NCBI RefSeq assembly: GCF_900168115.1
Contig: NZ_FUZC01000004.1
Coordinates: 62,001-126,000, forward strand
Length of the DNA stretch: 64,000 bases
Source: Salegentibacter salinarum
GTDB lineage: Bacteria > Bacteroidota > Bacteroidia > Flavobacteriales > Flavobacteriaceae
Direction: 5' to 3'
The position numbers were made by a program, and so were the translations under genes. This document shows, piece by piece, positions 27,487-36,609 of the stretch. The stretch's first letter is position 1, and the number at the start of each line of letters is the position of its first letter. The notes under the pieces were generated by a model. It did no database searches. It had not been told where the DNA came from and saw only the letters and a list, made by a program, of their open reading frames with translations.

Positions 27487-27517
27487 CAAATTTATATGGA
27501 ATTCTCGGCCGTGCAAG
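27487..27517 (-). promoter_or_regulatory. Promoter of the HU gene
   Basis: On the minus strand, CTTG (27514-27517, one base from TTTG), a 19-bp spacer and TAAATTTG (27487-27494) fit the Bacteroidota primary-sigma pattern. The predicted leader is about 45-50 nt. Confidence 0.6.
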
Positions 27518-27620
27518 TAATATCAAGGGAAATGCGGGATTTTGTTAATAAGTCGGCCTTTTTGTTAATAAACAAGTCTAAATTTAGTTGATTTTTATCC
27601 CTTTCAGCAACCATAAGGCC

Positions 27621-28571
27621 TTAGCGGAATTTAGCCCCTTTCGTAAAATTATATCCGTTTAAAAGTGATTTCACATCCATTTTTCGCTTTCCGGGAAGTT
27701 GTAATTCTTTAATAATTAGATAACCGCCCGGTGCTGCTACCTTTAGCTCTTTATCCTCAATAGTTATACTTCCATTTTCTAAAGAATGACTGACTATTTC
27801 TTTTTTGCAGTGATAGATCTTTACTTTTTCCTCTTTTCCATCGTTAAACAAAATACTCCAGGCGGCAGGGTAAGGGTTTAACCCACGAATCAGGTTATAA
27901 ATTTGATCTAAAGAAACGTCCCAGTTTATCTTTGTATTCTCCCGATTTAATTTTGGTGCATCTTTTAATAATGGATCAAAAGGTTGAGGAGTAGGAGTCA
28001 GGTTGCCTTTTTCTATAAGCTCAAGCGTCTCTACCACCAAACCGGAGCCAAGTTCCATTAGTTTATCATGCAATTCGCCCACGCTTTCTTCAGGAGCAAT
28101 ATTAATTTCCTTCTGAAGGATCATTGCACCGGTATCAATTTTTTCATCTAAGAAAAAGGTTGAGACGCCGGTTTTTGTTTCATTATTAATAATAGCCCAG
28201 TTTATTGGTGCAGCGCCACGATATTGCGGAAGCAGGGAAGCGTGAAGGTTGAACGTGCCGAATTTAGGCAAATCCCAAACAACTTTTGGTAACATTCTAA
28301 AAGCTACCACTACCTGTACGTTGGGATCGAGTGCAGTTAATTCTTCAATAAAAGTTTTATCTTTTAAATTTGTAGGTTGCAAAACTTTTAAACCTTTGCT
28401 CACCCCAAATTTCTTTACCGGACTCTCCTGTAATTTTCTCCCACGTCCCGCCGGTTTATCGGGTGCGGTAATTACGCCAACTACATTATAATTGGCGTTT
28501 AGGATACTTTCCAGGCTGGCTACGGCGAAATCTGGCGTGCCCATAAATACTATTCTTAATGATCTCATCAT
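27621..28571 (-). CDS. fmt: Methionyl-tRNA formyltransferase
   Basis: Transfers a formyl group from 10-formyl-tetrahydrofolate to initiator Met-tRNA. Visible are the start LRIVFMGTPDFAVASLESIL, the segment VITAPDKPAGRGRKL, the folate-site motif FGTFNLHASLLPQYRGAAPI, and ETGVST-like KTGVSTFFLDEKIDTG. A C-terminal OB-like domain follows (NLIRGLNPYPAAWSIL, GYNFTKGAKFR). The 316-residue length is normal. The start overlaps the recQ stop in an ATGA arrangement (4 bp), indicating translational coupling; the second Met is equally possible. Confidence 0.97.
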   Translation of the reverse strand: MMRSLRIVFMGTPDFAVASLESILNANYNVVGVITAPDKPAGRGRKLQESPVKKFGVSKGLKVLQPTNLKDKTFIEELTALDPNVQVVVAFRMLPKVVWDLPKFGTFNLHASLLPQYRGAAPINWAIINNETKTGVSTFFLDEKIDTGAMILQKEINIAPEESVGELHDKLMELGSGLVVETLELIEKGNLTPTPQPFDPLLKDAPKLNRENTKINWDVSLDQIYNLIRGLNPYPAAWSILFNDGKEEKVKIYHCKKEIVSHSLENGSITIEDKELKVAAPGGYLIIKELQLPGKRKMDVKSLLNGYNFTKGAKFR

Positions 28572-30469
28572 TTATTTATTTTGTAAATATTCCCGGATTT
28601 TCGGGCAATTAATTCTTTGTCTATTAATAAATGTAAAACTTCTAAAACCTGTTCCTCAGGATAATTAATGGCTTCGGTGAGTTGCCGCGAAGAAGCATCA
28701 GAGGTTTTTAAAGTTTTCATTATTTCTTTGTAGATCGTATTTTTTAACCCCTTGGTTAACGGCACGGCTTGTTTTTGACAAACCGAACAAATTCCGCAAT
28801 TTTCGGCTTTTTCTTCTCCAAAATATGCGAGTAATTGTTTGCTACGGCAGACTTTATCATTTTCCAGGTAAGCTAAAACCGAATCAATTTTTTTCTTTTT
28901 GGATTCATTATGCTGCCTTATATAAGGTGCCAGCGGAAAAATAACCAAATCGTCTTCCCGTGGGACCAAAAATAAAACAGTTGCATCGTGTTCGGCAAAA
29001 ACGTATTCCAGCACCTGGTCTTTTTCCAGCTCTTCAAGAAATTTAAGCGCTTTGCCCTGATCTATATTAGATTTTTTACAAACCGAAGCAAGGTCTATCG
29101 CGGTTTTATTTTCCAGGATTCCCCCGTATGTTCTTAAAAGCGCTTTTACAAAGCTTTCGTATTTCTGATTTTGCTCTAAATAATACTGAAGTTGTATTCC
29201 GGAAATGGTAAAATGAATACTGGTTCTTTTATGAAATTCCTTTGAAAGTTTTAGTACGCTGCACCTATCTAGAAGCTGAAGCACCTGGTAAGTTTTAGAA
29301 AACGGAAGTTCATACTGGGCACAAAATTTAGAAAAACTAAAATTGTGTTCGGTTTCCTCGCCTTCACCATATGCGATCCTGAAATAGGTGTTCAACTTTT
29401 TATAAACCAGTTTTACATCTTCCAGTTGGGGTAAATTAGCGAGAAACTGATTTTTTAAAACCGGAATATCGCTTTTATTAGTAAGCATAGTTGCGAACGC
29501 TTTTTTTCCATCTCTCCCTGCACGGCCGGCTTCCTGGAAATAACTCTCCAATGATTCCGGAAGGTTTAAATGAATTACCTGTCTAACATCCGGTTTGTCT
29601 ATTCCCATCCCAAAAGCGGTTGTGGCCACCATAATGTGATGCTTATTCTCTAACCAACTGCTAAGCTTTCTCGTTTTTTCCTTAGGCTGCAATCCTCCGT
29701 GAAAAGCATCGGCTTTGTAGCCTTTTTCATTCAATAAATCAGCAATTTCAAGGCTTGCTTTTCGACTTCGAACGTAGATTATCGCCGCTTCATTCTTATT
29801 ATTCAGCATTTGATATACCCTGTAATATTTATCTTCAGCAATTAAAACATTGTAGGCGATATTCGGTCGATAAAAAGAATCTTTTAGAACTTCAATATCT
29901 TCTAGTTCCAATTCTTTTACAATGTCTTTTACCACCGCCGGGGTTGCCGTTGCAGTAAGCGCAATGAAGGCTGTTCCCGGTTTCAGATCTTTTAAGAGTG
30001 AGATGTTTCGGTACGCCGGTCTAAAATCGTGGCCCCATTGCGAAATACAATGCGCTTCATCTACCGCGATTAGGTTTACATTCATCAATTTGATGCGTTC
30101 CTGAATCAAATCTTGTTGCAGCCTTTCAGGAGATAAATACAGGAATTTATAATTTCCGTAGATACAATTATCCAAAGCGGCATCCAGGTCACGATAAGCC
30201 ATCCCGCCGGTTAAAGCCATTGCTTTAATGCCTTTTTGCTGAAGCGCATTTACCTGATCTTCCATTAATGCAACCAATGGAGAAATTACGATACAAATTC
30301 CCTCCTGAATTAGCGCGGGAACTTGAAAACATAGTGACTTTCCACCACCGGTAGGCATTAGCGCCAGTACATTATTTTGCTCCAGGAGTTTTTTTATTAC
30401 GGGCTCCTGTAGTGGCCTGAAGGACGAATGCCCCCAGTATTTTTTTAATATGTAATGCGCGTCCTGCAA
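28568..30469 (-). CDS. recQ: ATP-dependent DNA helicase RecQ
   Basis: A 633-residue 3'-5' helicase. Motif I is LMPTGGGKSLCFQVPAL, motif II is AVDEAHCISQWGHDFRPAYR, and motif VI is QEAGRAGRDGK. The zinc-binding region follows the helicase core (C-R-S-K-Q-LLAYFGEE, then NCGICSVC). A short winged-helix tail ends KSGNIYKINK; no complete HRDC domain is obvious, so it resembles the short Bacteroidota RecQ type. It is the middle gene of an operon: an AAA ATPase gene lies 10 bp upstream, and fmt overlaps its end. Confidence 0.95.
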   Translation of the reverse strand: MQDAHYILKKYWGHSSFRPLQEPVIKKLLEQNNVLALMPTGGGKSLCFQVPALIQEGICIVISPLVALMEDQVNALQQKGIKAMALTGGMAYRDLDAALDNCIYGNYKFLYLSPERLQQDLIQERIKLMNVNLIAVDEAHCISQWGHDFRPAYRNISLLKDLKPGTAFIALTATATPAVVKDIVKELELEDIEVLKDSFYRPNIAYNVLIAEDKYYRVYQMLNNKNEAAIIYVRSRKASLEIADLLNEKGYKADAFHGGLQPKEKTRKLSSWLENKHHIMVATTAFGMGIDKPDVRQVIHLNLPESLESYFQEAGRAGRDGKKAFATMLTNKSDIPVLKNQFLANLPQLEDVKLVYKKLNTYFRIAYGEGEETEHNFSFSKFCAQYELPFSKTYQVLQLLDRCSVLKLSKEFHKRTSIHFTISGIQLQYYLEQNQKYESFVKALLRTYGGILENKTAIDLASVCKKSNIDQGKALKFLEELEKDQVLEYVFAEHDATVLFLVPREDDLVIFPLAPYIRQHNESKKKKIDSVLAYLENDKVCRSKQLLAYFGEEKAENCGICSVCQKQAVPLTKGLKNTIYKEIMKTLKTSDASSRQLTEAINYPEEQVLEVLHLLIDKELIARKSGNIYKINK

Positions 30470-30479
30470 ATAGCGTGGA

Positions 30480-31013
30480 TCAAATTTGATTTAAAATAAA
30501 TGCGGTTCTATCAACTACCGATGTTTTTGGAACTTCAATTGGGGTGTAACCGTAAGTTTTGTAGGTTTCAAAAAGATATTTAGAGATTTGGCTGGCTTCT
30601 TTAAAAGATTCGTAGCGCTCGTTATCGCTTTGGTAAATTTCCTCCCAGGGTGGTAAAAAGAATATTTTATCGTAAGAATATTCTTTACAGGCTTCGGTAA
30701 AATAAGTAGAATATTCAGTTTTAAAATAATCCATATAAGCGAGTACATCTGGGAGGCCTCGGTCTAAAAATATAGTTGAAGCCGGCAGTATATCGGCTTC
30801 ACGATGCTGAATTTTTCGGCCCTCCAGCAGTTTTTCACTAAAAAGTACAGGTTTTTCAAGAAATAACTGGTCTATTCCCTGTTTTTGGGCTTCTAAAGTT
30901 ACCTGCCTGGAAATTTCATGAAGACATTCGTGCCCATGTTTTTCCAATTGGCGGATTATAGAAGATTTTCCGGTACCGGGACCACCGGTAATTACTATTT
31001 TCTGTTTTTTCAC
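30480..31013 (-). CDS. AAA_28-family (NadR/Ttd14-like) ATPase
   Basis: A 177-residue P-loop protein. The N-terminal IVITGGPGTGKSSIIRQLEKHG is Walker A. The next elements are CLHEISRQV, typical of the AAA_28 family, IFLDRGLPDVLAYMDYF as Walker B-like, and KIFFLPPWEEIYQSDNERYES. The family includes kinases of nucleosides or ribosyl-nicotinamide and phosphoinositide-binding proteins; no substrate can be read here. It is the first gene of the operon leading into recQ and fmt. It is divergent from the DUF493 gene. Confidence 0.9.
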   Translation of the reverse strand: MKKQKIVITGGPGTGKSSIIRQLEKHGHECLHEISRQVTLEAQKQGIDQLFLEKPVLFSEKLLEGRKIQHREADILPASTIFLDRGLPDVLAYMDYFKTEYSTYFTEACKEYSYDKIFFLPPWEEIYQSDNERYESFKEASQISKYLFETYKTYGYTPIEVPKTSVVDRTAFILNQI

Positions 31014-31064
31014 GCTGCAAATTTCGACATTTGAAATTGATTATAAAAATGTATGCAATCCATG

Positions 31065-31072
31065 TATCTTTG
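31065..31072 (+). promoter_or_regulatory. Promoter -7 box of the DUF493 gene
   Basis: TATCTTTG matches TAnnTTTG and lies 25 bp before the ATG at 31098. A canonical -33 at 19-21 bp distance is not visible. Confidence 0.5.
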
Positions 31073-31097
31073 CACCCTAAAATTAAGTTAGAAAATT

Positions 31098-31391
31098 ATG
31101 AGTGGAGCGAAAGATCAGGAAGAGTTTTATAACAAATTAAGAGCGCAATTAGAGGATACATCCCTTTGGCCATCTGAATATTTATATAAATTTATAGTTC
31201 CTGCGAAATCGAATCAGGTAAAAATTATCGATGAGATTTTTGATAATATGGGAGCGGTTATAACTACCAGGAAATCTAAAAAAGGAACTTATATAAGTAC
31301 ATCGGTTAACGTACGAATGAAAAATCCTGATGCTGTAATAGAAAAATATAAAGAAGTGGCTGAAAAAGTGGAGGGTGTAATTTCTCTTTAA
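31098..31391 (+). CDS. DUF493 (YbeD-like) family protein
   Basis: A 97-residue small protein with a ferredoxin-like/ACT-related fold. The middle LWPSEYLYKFIVPAKSNQVKIIDEIF and VITTRKSKKGTYISTSVNVRM fit the DUF493 family, and YKEVAEKVEGVISL is its usual end. Molecular function is unsettled in the family. The gene is divergent from the AAA_28-recQ-fmt operon and is preceded by a promoter-like box. Confidence 0.9.
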   Translation: MSGAKDQEEFYNKLRAQLEDTSLWPSEYLYKFIVPAKSNQVKIIDEIFDNMGAVITTRKSKKGTYISTSVNVRMKNPDAVIEKYKEVAEKVEGVISL

Positions 31392-31615
31392 ACTCTCCAG
31401 AGGTTTTAATTCACCTTAGTCTTTTCTTAAAAGTACAAATATTCTTTAAGAAGAATAACTAAAGTGCTTGCGATTAAATACTAGATTTTTAATTTCTCAA
31501 AATTTTACCTTATCCCGATAATATTTAGTATTTTGCAGCGATTAACTTCTACAAGGAACTACCTCGGGCTGAGCCTACGGGGCATTAAATGGAAGAATTT
31601 TTAATTTTGAGACAA

Positions 31616-31655
31616 ATCTCAGTATATTTAAGACTCGATTATCGAGTAAAGTATC
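31616..31655 (+). repeat. Short interspersed repeat, copy A (upstream of the DUF4290 gene)
   Basis: Contains the core CTCGATTATCGAG in ACTCGATTATCGAGT (31633-31647), preceded by ATCTCAGTATATTTAAG. It lies about 25 bp before the TTG start at 31673, in the same orientation as the gene. Confidence 0.65.
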
Positions 31656-31672
31656 ACCTATAAATTTCAATT

Positions 31673-32320
31673 TTGACACACGCATTAGAATATAATTCCG
31701 AAAGGAAACACTTAATTATTCCCGAATATGGGAGACATCTTCAGAAAATGGTGGAAGAAGCCGTTGAGATAGAAGATGATAAAGAACGAAACCAGGTTGC
31801 GAAATCTATTATTGCCGTTATGGGTAATATGCAACCGCATCTTCGGGATGTACCCGATTTTCAGCATAAGTTATGGGATCAATTATTTATAATAAGTGAT
31901 TTTAAGCTTGATGTAGAATCACCTTTTCCTAAACCAACGCGGGAAATGCTGGAAGAGCGTCCTGAAATGTTAGATTATCCTCAAAATTTTCCAAAATATC
32001 GTTTCTACGGAAATAATATTAACCGAATGATCAATGAGGTTAAAGACTGGGAAGAAGGTCCTTTAAAGGAAGGTTTGGTTTTAACGATAGCCAATCATAT
32101 GAAAAAATCTTACCTAAATTGGAATCGTGATACTGTTGAAGATGAAATTATTTTTGAACATCTTCGGGAACTTAGCGGCGGAAAAATTAATTTAAAAAAT
32201 GCCGATGAAGATCTTAGTGATGCTTCAAGCCTTATTAGAAATAAGAAGAAGCACACCGGTAAAAACAATAATCCTAAAAAATCCAACCGCAAAGGTGGAG
32301 GTGGCCGTAAGCGCTACTAA
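31673..32320 (+). CDS. DUF4290 domain protein
   Basis: A 215-residue protein conserved in Bacteroidota (LEYNSERKHLIIPEYGRHLQ; MGNMQPHLRDVPDFQHKLWDQL; YRFYGNNINRMI). The C-terminus is a Lys/Arg-rich, Gly-containing tail, probably disordered and nucleic-acid- or ribosome-attracted. The start is a TTG at 31673: an in-frame TAA sits four codons upstream and no ATG gives the conserved N-terminus. It directly precedes murA (16 bp gap), so both are probably co-transcribed. Function is unknown. Confidence 0.92.
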   Translation: MTHALEYNSERKHLIIPEYGRHLQKMVEEAVEIEDDKERNQVAKSIIAVMGNMQPHLRDVPDFQHKLWDQLFIISDFKLDVESPFPKPTREMLEERPEMLDYPQNFPKYRFYGNNINRMINEVKDWEEGPLKEGLVLTIANHMKKSYLNWNRDTVEDEIIFEHLRELSGGKINLKNADEDLSDASSLIRNKKKHTGKNNNPKKSNRKGGGGRKRY

Positions 32321-32336
32321 ATAATATATTACTTTC

Positions 32337-33653
32337 ATGGGAACTTTCCAAATTGAAGGCGGGCAGCAACTTAGTGGCGAAATTCAGCCACAGGGAGCCA
32401 AAAACGAAGCCCTGCAAATTCTTTGTGCCGTATTATTAACTTCAGAGGAAGTTGTGATTAACAATATTCCGGATATCCTGGATGTAAATAAATTAATTCA
32501 GCTTCTTGAAAATCTTGGAGTGAAGATCAAAAAGCTTGGGAAAGGAAGTTATTCCTTTAAAAGCGATGATCTTGATTTAGATTATTTAAGCAGTGACCAA
32601 TTTAAAAAAGACGGTAGTGGGTTACGAGGATCTATTATGATTGTGGGTCCATTACTGGCAAGATTCGGTAAAGGATTTGTTCCGAAACCGGGTGGCGATA
32701 AAATTGGTAGAAGAAGACTTGATACCCATTTTGAAGGGTTTATTAAACTGGGTGCAAAGTTTAGATACAACAAAGAAGAACGTTTTTACGGCGTAGAAGC
32801 TCCAAACGGATTGAAAGGTAGTTATATGCTTCTTGAAGAAGCTTCAGTTACCGGTACAGCGAATATTGTAATGGCAGCTGTTCTTGCGAAAGGAACTACG
32901 ACTATTTATAACGCTGCCTGCGAACCTTATTTGCAACAACTTTGCAATATGCTGAATTCAATGGGAGCCAAAATTAGCGGTGTTGGTTCTAATCTTTTAA
33001 TTATTGAAGGAGTAGAAGATTCTCTAACAGGTTGTGAGCATAGAATTTTACCAGATATGGTTGAAATAGGTTCCTGGATTGGTATGGCCGCTATGACTAA
33101 AAGCGAACTTACCATAAAAAATGTAAACTGGGTTATGTTGGGGATTATTCCAACAACTTTTAGAAAATTAGGAATTACTATTGAACGCAAGGGAGACGAT
33201 ATTTTTATTCCTGCGCATACAAATGGCTACGAGGTTCAAAGTTTTATAGATGGTTCTATTATGAATATTAGCGATGCTCCATGGCCAGGTTTTACACCCG
33301 ATTTATTGAGTATTGTTTTGGTAGTAGCTACACAAGCTCGAGGAAGTGTACTTATTCACCAAAAAATGTTTGAAAGCCGATTGTTCTTTGTAGATAAATT
33401 AATTGATATGGGCGCTAAGATTATTCTTTGTGATCCGCACCGGGCTACAGTAATTGGACACGATTTCCAGTCGCAGTTAAAAGCTACAACGATGACTTCT
33501 CCCGATATAAGAGCCGGAATTTCCTTGTTAATCGCGGCACTTTCAGCCAAAGGAACTTCTACCATTCATAATATTGAACAAATAGACCGAGGTTACGAAA
33601 ATATAGATGAACGCCTTAAAGCATTAGGTGCTAAAATAGAGCGGATTGCTTAA
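32337..33653 (+). CDS. murA: UDP-N-acetylglucosamine 1-carboxyvinyltransferase
   Basis: Catalyses the first committed step of peptidoglycan synthesis, transfer of enolpyruvate from PEP to UDP-GlcNAc. Two EPSP-synthase-type domains are present. Substrate-binding Lys-Asn is in QGAKNEAL (K22, N23). The catalytic loop reads PKPGGDKIGRRRLDTHFEGF, so residue 121 is Asp where many bacteria have Cys. The later part includes TGTANIVMAAVLAKG, PDMVEIGSWI and PDIRAGISLLIAAL. The length of 438 is standard. A 15-bp bidirectional terminator follows. Confidence 0.97.
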   Translation: MGTFQIEGGQQLSGEIQPQGAKNEALQILCAVLLTSEEVVINNIPDILDVNKLIQLLENLGVKIKKLGKGSYSFKSDDLDLDYLSSDQFKKDGSGLRGSIMIVGPLLARFGKGFVPKPGGDKIGRRRLDTHFEGFIKLGAKFRYNKEERFYGVEAPNGLKGSYMLLEEASVTGTANIVMAAVLAKGTTTIYNAACEPYLQQLCNMLNSMGAKISGVGSNLLIIEGVEDSLTGCEHRILPDMVEIGSWIGMAAMTKSELTIKNVNWVMLGIIPTTFRKLGITIERKGDDIFIPAHTNGYEVQSFIDGSIMNISDAPWPGFTPDLLSIVLVVATQARGSVLIHQKMFESRLFFVDKLIDMGAKIILCDPHRATVIGHDFQSQLKATTMTSPDIRAGISLLIAALSAKGTSTIHNIEQIDRGYENIDERLKALGAKIERIA

Positions 33654-33722
33654 AATTCAAATATAACCACCTATATCCTGGAATAATCCCGAACCTTCGG
33701 GGCAGGTTGACGAATGAACATA

Positions 33723-33759
33723 AAAAAATCCGGATGAATATGAATCATCCGGATTTTTT
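33723..33759. terminator. Bidirectional terminator between murA and a convergent gene
   Basis: A perfect 15-bp stem, 33723-33737 (AAAAAATCCGGATGA) with 33745-33759, and a 7-nt loop. A-run and T-run flanks let it act on both strands. Confidence 0.9.
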
Positions 33760-33778
33760 ATAGGAAAAGCTTCAGAAA

Positions 33779-35239
33779 CTAAACTTCGGTTTTTGCTTTT
33801 TTCTTGTTCTCTTTATAATGGAAAAGATTATGCTCTTTAATCATTTTTGTAGTTTTTTCAGGAAGCATATCTTCCCAGCCTTCTTTTCCTTCGCTTATCA
33901 TTTGTAAAACTTCTCTTGAATAAACGTCCAGAATTTCAGGATTGTAATTTTCAATATCTTCAACTCTTCCGTTATACTTAAAGAATTTATACAATTCTTT
34001 CATTCTTGGATGAACTTTTAAGTTATCGCTGGTAGTAATTTCACCGGTTTCTGAATCTTTAAGTGGGTAGAGGTAAACCTTAAGATCTTTAAAGAATAAT
34101 TTACCAAAAGCTTCCAGAATACCACCACTTAGGTGCCTGTAATATTTCTCATCAAATACATCAACCAGGTTATTTACACCCATAGTTAAGCCCATTCTTT
34201 GCTTAGAATATCTGGAGAAATATTCTACTACTCGGTAATATTCCTGGAAATTAGAGATCATTACGGTTTGTCCCAGGGAACATAAAAGTTTTGCCCGGTC
34301 CATAAAATCGCGTTCATCAATTTCACCTTCCGCCCTAAGGTTAGAAAGCGTTATTTCAAAAATAACTTCGGTATTTTCTTTTTCTACTTTACTTTCTTTC
34401 AGGAATAATTCAAGCGAACGCTCATACATGTCCATATTCACCTTAGTCACCGGTCTAAAACTTCCGCGTAGGGCAAGAATATTCTTTTTATAAAGTATTT
34501 TAGCAGGCAGTACGTTATTACCATCTGGAGCAAACATTACGGCATCTGTCATTCCATTTTTAACCAGTTGTAAACTCATTAAACGGTTGTCTACACCTTC
34601 AAATCGCGGTCCGCTGAAATTTATGGTATCAATTTCTATTTGATCTTTATCTATATGATCGTAGAGGTAACGTAAAAGTTTTTTCGGATTGTCATATTTA
34701 TAATAAGCTCCGTAAATAAGGTTTACACCAAGTATTCCAAGGGTATTTTGTTGATGGCGCGCATCGTTTTCGTGAAATCTAACGTGCAGGCTAATCTCGT
34801 TATAATCTTCTTCAGGACTCACCTGATATCTAATTCCTACCCAACCGTGGCCTTTATATTTCTTAGCAAAATCTATGGTAGCAACGGTGTTAGCGTAACT
34901 AAAGAAAAGTTTATTAGGGTGTTTTTCACGGGAAATTCGCTGCTCAATCAGGCCAATTTCGTGGGAAAGCATCTTTTTTAAGCGTGCCTCAGTAACATAT
35001 CTCCTGTCATTTTCCACTCCGTAAATTGCATCACTAAAATCTTTATCATAGGCACTCATGGCTTTTGCGATAGTGCCGGAGGCGCCACCGGCTCTAAAAA
35101 AATTTCTTACCGTTTCCTGGCCGGCACCAATTTCAGAAAAAGTTCCGTAGATATTTTCATTTAAATTAATGCGAAGTGCTTTGCTTTTAATTGAAGGAAC
35201 ATTTTCAAATTCCTTATCGCCCATTATTGTAATTGGCAT
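33779..35239 (-). CDS. Conserved Bacteroidota protein of unknown function
   Basis: A soluble 486-residue protein without signal peptide or transmembrane segments. Notable segments are GAGQETVRNFFRAGGASGTIAKAMSAYD, DAIYGVENDRRYVTEARL, ISLHVRFHENDARHQQNTLG and GILGVNLIYGAYY. The length, mixed alpha/beta composition and high conservation-like residue choice suggest a real housekeeping-type protein. I recall close homologues across Flavobacteriia, often with doubtful names; I do not assign a reaction. It is a single-gene unit convergent with murA and divergent from the MBL-fold gene. Confidence 0.8.
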   Translation of the reverse strand: MPITIMGDKEFENVPSIKSKALRINLNENIYGTFSEIGAGQETVRNFFRAGGASGTIAKAMSAYDKDFSDAIYGVENDRRYVTEARLKKMLSHEIGLIEQRISREKHPNKLFFSYANTVATIDFAKKYKGHGWVGIRYQVSPEEDYNEISLHVRFHENDARHQQNTLGILGVNLIYGAYYKYDNPKKLLRYLYDHIDKDQIEIDTINFSGPRFEGVDNRLMSLQLVKNGMTDAVMFAPDGNNVLPAKILYKKNILALRGSFRPVTKVNMDMYERSLELFLKESKVEKENTEVIFEITLSNLRAEGEIDERDFMDRAKLLCSLGQTVMISNFQEYYRVVEYFSRYSKQRMGLTMGVNNLVDVFDEKYYRHLSGGILEAFGKLFFKDLKVYLYPLKDSETGEITTSDNLKVHPRMKELYKFFKYNGRVEDIENYNPEILDVYSREVLQMISEGKEGWEDMLPEKTTKMIKEHNLFHYKENKKKAKTEV

Positions 35240-35320
35240 AATTTTTCTTTTATGTGTGGATTCTTTTTTTGCTTAATCCAAAGGTACTAAAAACAGTAAG
35301 GTATTGAAAAAAAATATCTT

Positions 35321-35328
35321 TACTTTTG
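35321..35328 (+). promoter_or_regulatory. Promoter -7 box of the MBL-fold gene
   Basis: TACTTTTG matches TAnnTTTG. It is only 17 bp upstream of the TTG start, so the leader would be about 10 nt. Confidence 0.5.
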
Positions 35329-35345
35329 CCTAAAACATATAATTC

Positions 35346-36107
35346 TTGGAAGTAATATTTTTAGGTACAGGCACCTCGCAGGGAATCCCAATTATAGGTA
35401 GTAAACACCCGGTTTGCCTTAGTGATAATCCCAGAGATAAACGCTTGCGGGTATCTGTTTTGGTAAAATGGGAAGCATATAATATCCTGATAGATTGCGG
35501 CCCCGATTTTAGGATGCAAATGCTGGCAAACCCTGTAGAAAGCCTTGATGCCATTTTATATACCCACGAACATAACGATCATACTGCAGGTTTAGACGAT
35601 ATTAGGCCCTTTTTCTTCCGCCAGGGAGATATACCGGTTTTTGCTCATAAAAGAGTGCTGGAGTCCCTTAGAAAGCGATTTGAATATATATTTACTTCAA
35701 CAAATAAATATCCCGGTGCACCAGGAGTGCAGGAGAATGAAATTGTAAACGAAAATTTTTACTTTAAAGATTTAAAAATTACTCCCATAAATTATATGCA
35801 TAACCGCTTACAGGTGTTTGGCTTCAGGCTTAAAGATTTCGCATATCTTACGGATCTTAAATCTATTGAAGAAGAAGAGGTTCAAAAACTGGATGGCGTA
35901 AAGGTGCTGGTAGTAACCGCTTTAAGAATAGAACCGCATCATTCTCATTTAAACCTCGAGGAAGCTTTAGAATTTATAGCAAGGGTTAAGCCTGAAAGAG
36001 CTTATTTAACCCATATTAGTCATTTACTGGGCTTTCATGATGAAGTGCAGAAGCAACTTCCCGATAATGTATTCGTAGCCTACGATAACCTAAAAATCAC
36101 CATTTAA
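35346..36107 (+). CDS. MBL-fold metallo-hydrolase (PhnP-like)
   Basis: A 253-residue metallo-beta-lactamase-fold enzyme. The N-terminus VIFLGTGTSQGIPIIGSKH is typical of the PhnP/RNase Z-like branch; metal ligands are in YTHEHNDHTAGLDDIR and in YLTHISHLLGFH near the C-terminus. The start must be the TTG at 35346, because TAA lies two codons upstream in frame and the conserved strand begins immediately. The next gene follows with a 1-bp gap. It may be a cyclic phosphodiesterase or other hydrolase. Confidence 0.93.
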   Translation: MEVIFLGTGTSQGIPIIGSKHPVCLSDNPRDKRLRVSVLVKWEAYNILIDCGPDFRMQMLANPVESLDAILYTHEHNDHTAGLDDIRPFFFRQGDIPVFAHKRVLESLRKRFEYIFTSTNKYPGAPGVQENEIVNENFYFKDLKITPINYMHNRLQVFGFRLKDFAYLTDLKSIEEEEVQKLDGVKVLVVTALRIEPHHSHLNLEEALEFIARVKPERAYLTHISHLLGFHDEVQKQLPDNVFVAYDNLKITI

Positions 36108-36108
36108 G

Positions 36109-36609
36109 ATGCGTAAAAACCTATTGCTGTACCTCTTTATCTTTTCTCTTTTGTTTACCATTTTTATTTATGTGAATGACAAAAAGATTCTCGATGCGCG
36201 GGATGCCGAAATTCAAAAATTAAAAGCGGAAGTTGAACGGCTTGAGGTAGAAACCGAATCTGCAGCTGCTTTAGACGAAAATGAAAGTTATTTCTCTTTG
36301 ATCAATAACGAAGATGCAATGACTTATTTTGAAGATAAAGGAATTGAAGCTGAAGATGTTCGTGAAGCTATAGAAAATGAGTTAATGAACCAAAATAAGG
36401 TAGATATTGATAATTCCTACGTGCCTTTTGACGGGATGGAAGGTAATATGCATATCAACAAAATCAAGGTTTTAAACCATAAATGGGTTATTGCCGATTT
36501 TACCGATGGCACCTACTGGGGCGAAGTATTTTTCACCTATTTTATTGATGAAAACGGGAAGCCCGAGCTAATTGCCGAAAAGTCTTTTATTTACCCGGCA
36601 GCAAATTAA
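36109..36609 (+). CDS. Membrane-anchored hypothetical protein
   Basis: A 166-residue protein with an N-terminal anchor (LLLYLFIFSLLFTIFIYV) and a short coiled coil at about residues 30-50 (DAEIQKLKAEVERLEVE). A globular C-terminal half (NKIKVLNHKWVIADFTDGTYWGEVFFTYFI) probably sits in the periplasm. I do not recognise a family. It is tightly linked to the MBL-fold gene upstream and overlaps the end of the convergent hydrolase gene by 4 bp. Confidence 0.8.
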   Translation: MRKNLLLYLFIFSLLFTIFIYVNDKKILDARDAEIQKLKAEVERLEVETESAAALDENESYFSLINNEDAMTYFEDKGIEAEDVREAIENELMNQNKVDIDNSYVPFDGMEGNMHINKIKVLNHKWVIADFTDGTYWGEVFFTYFIDENGKPELIAEKSFIYPAAN

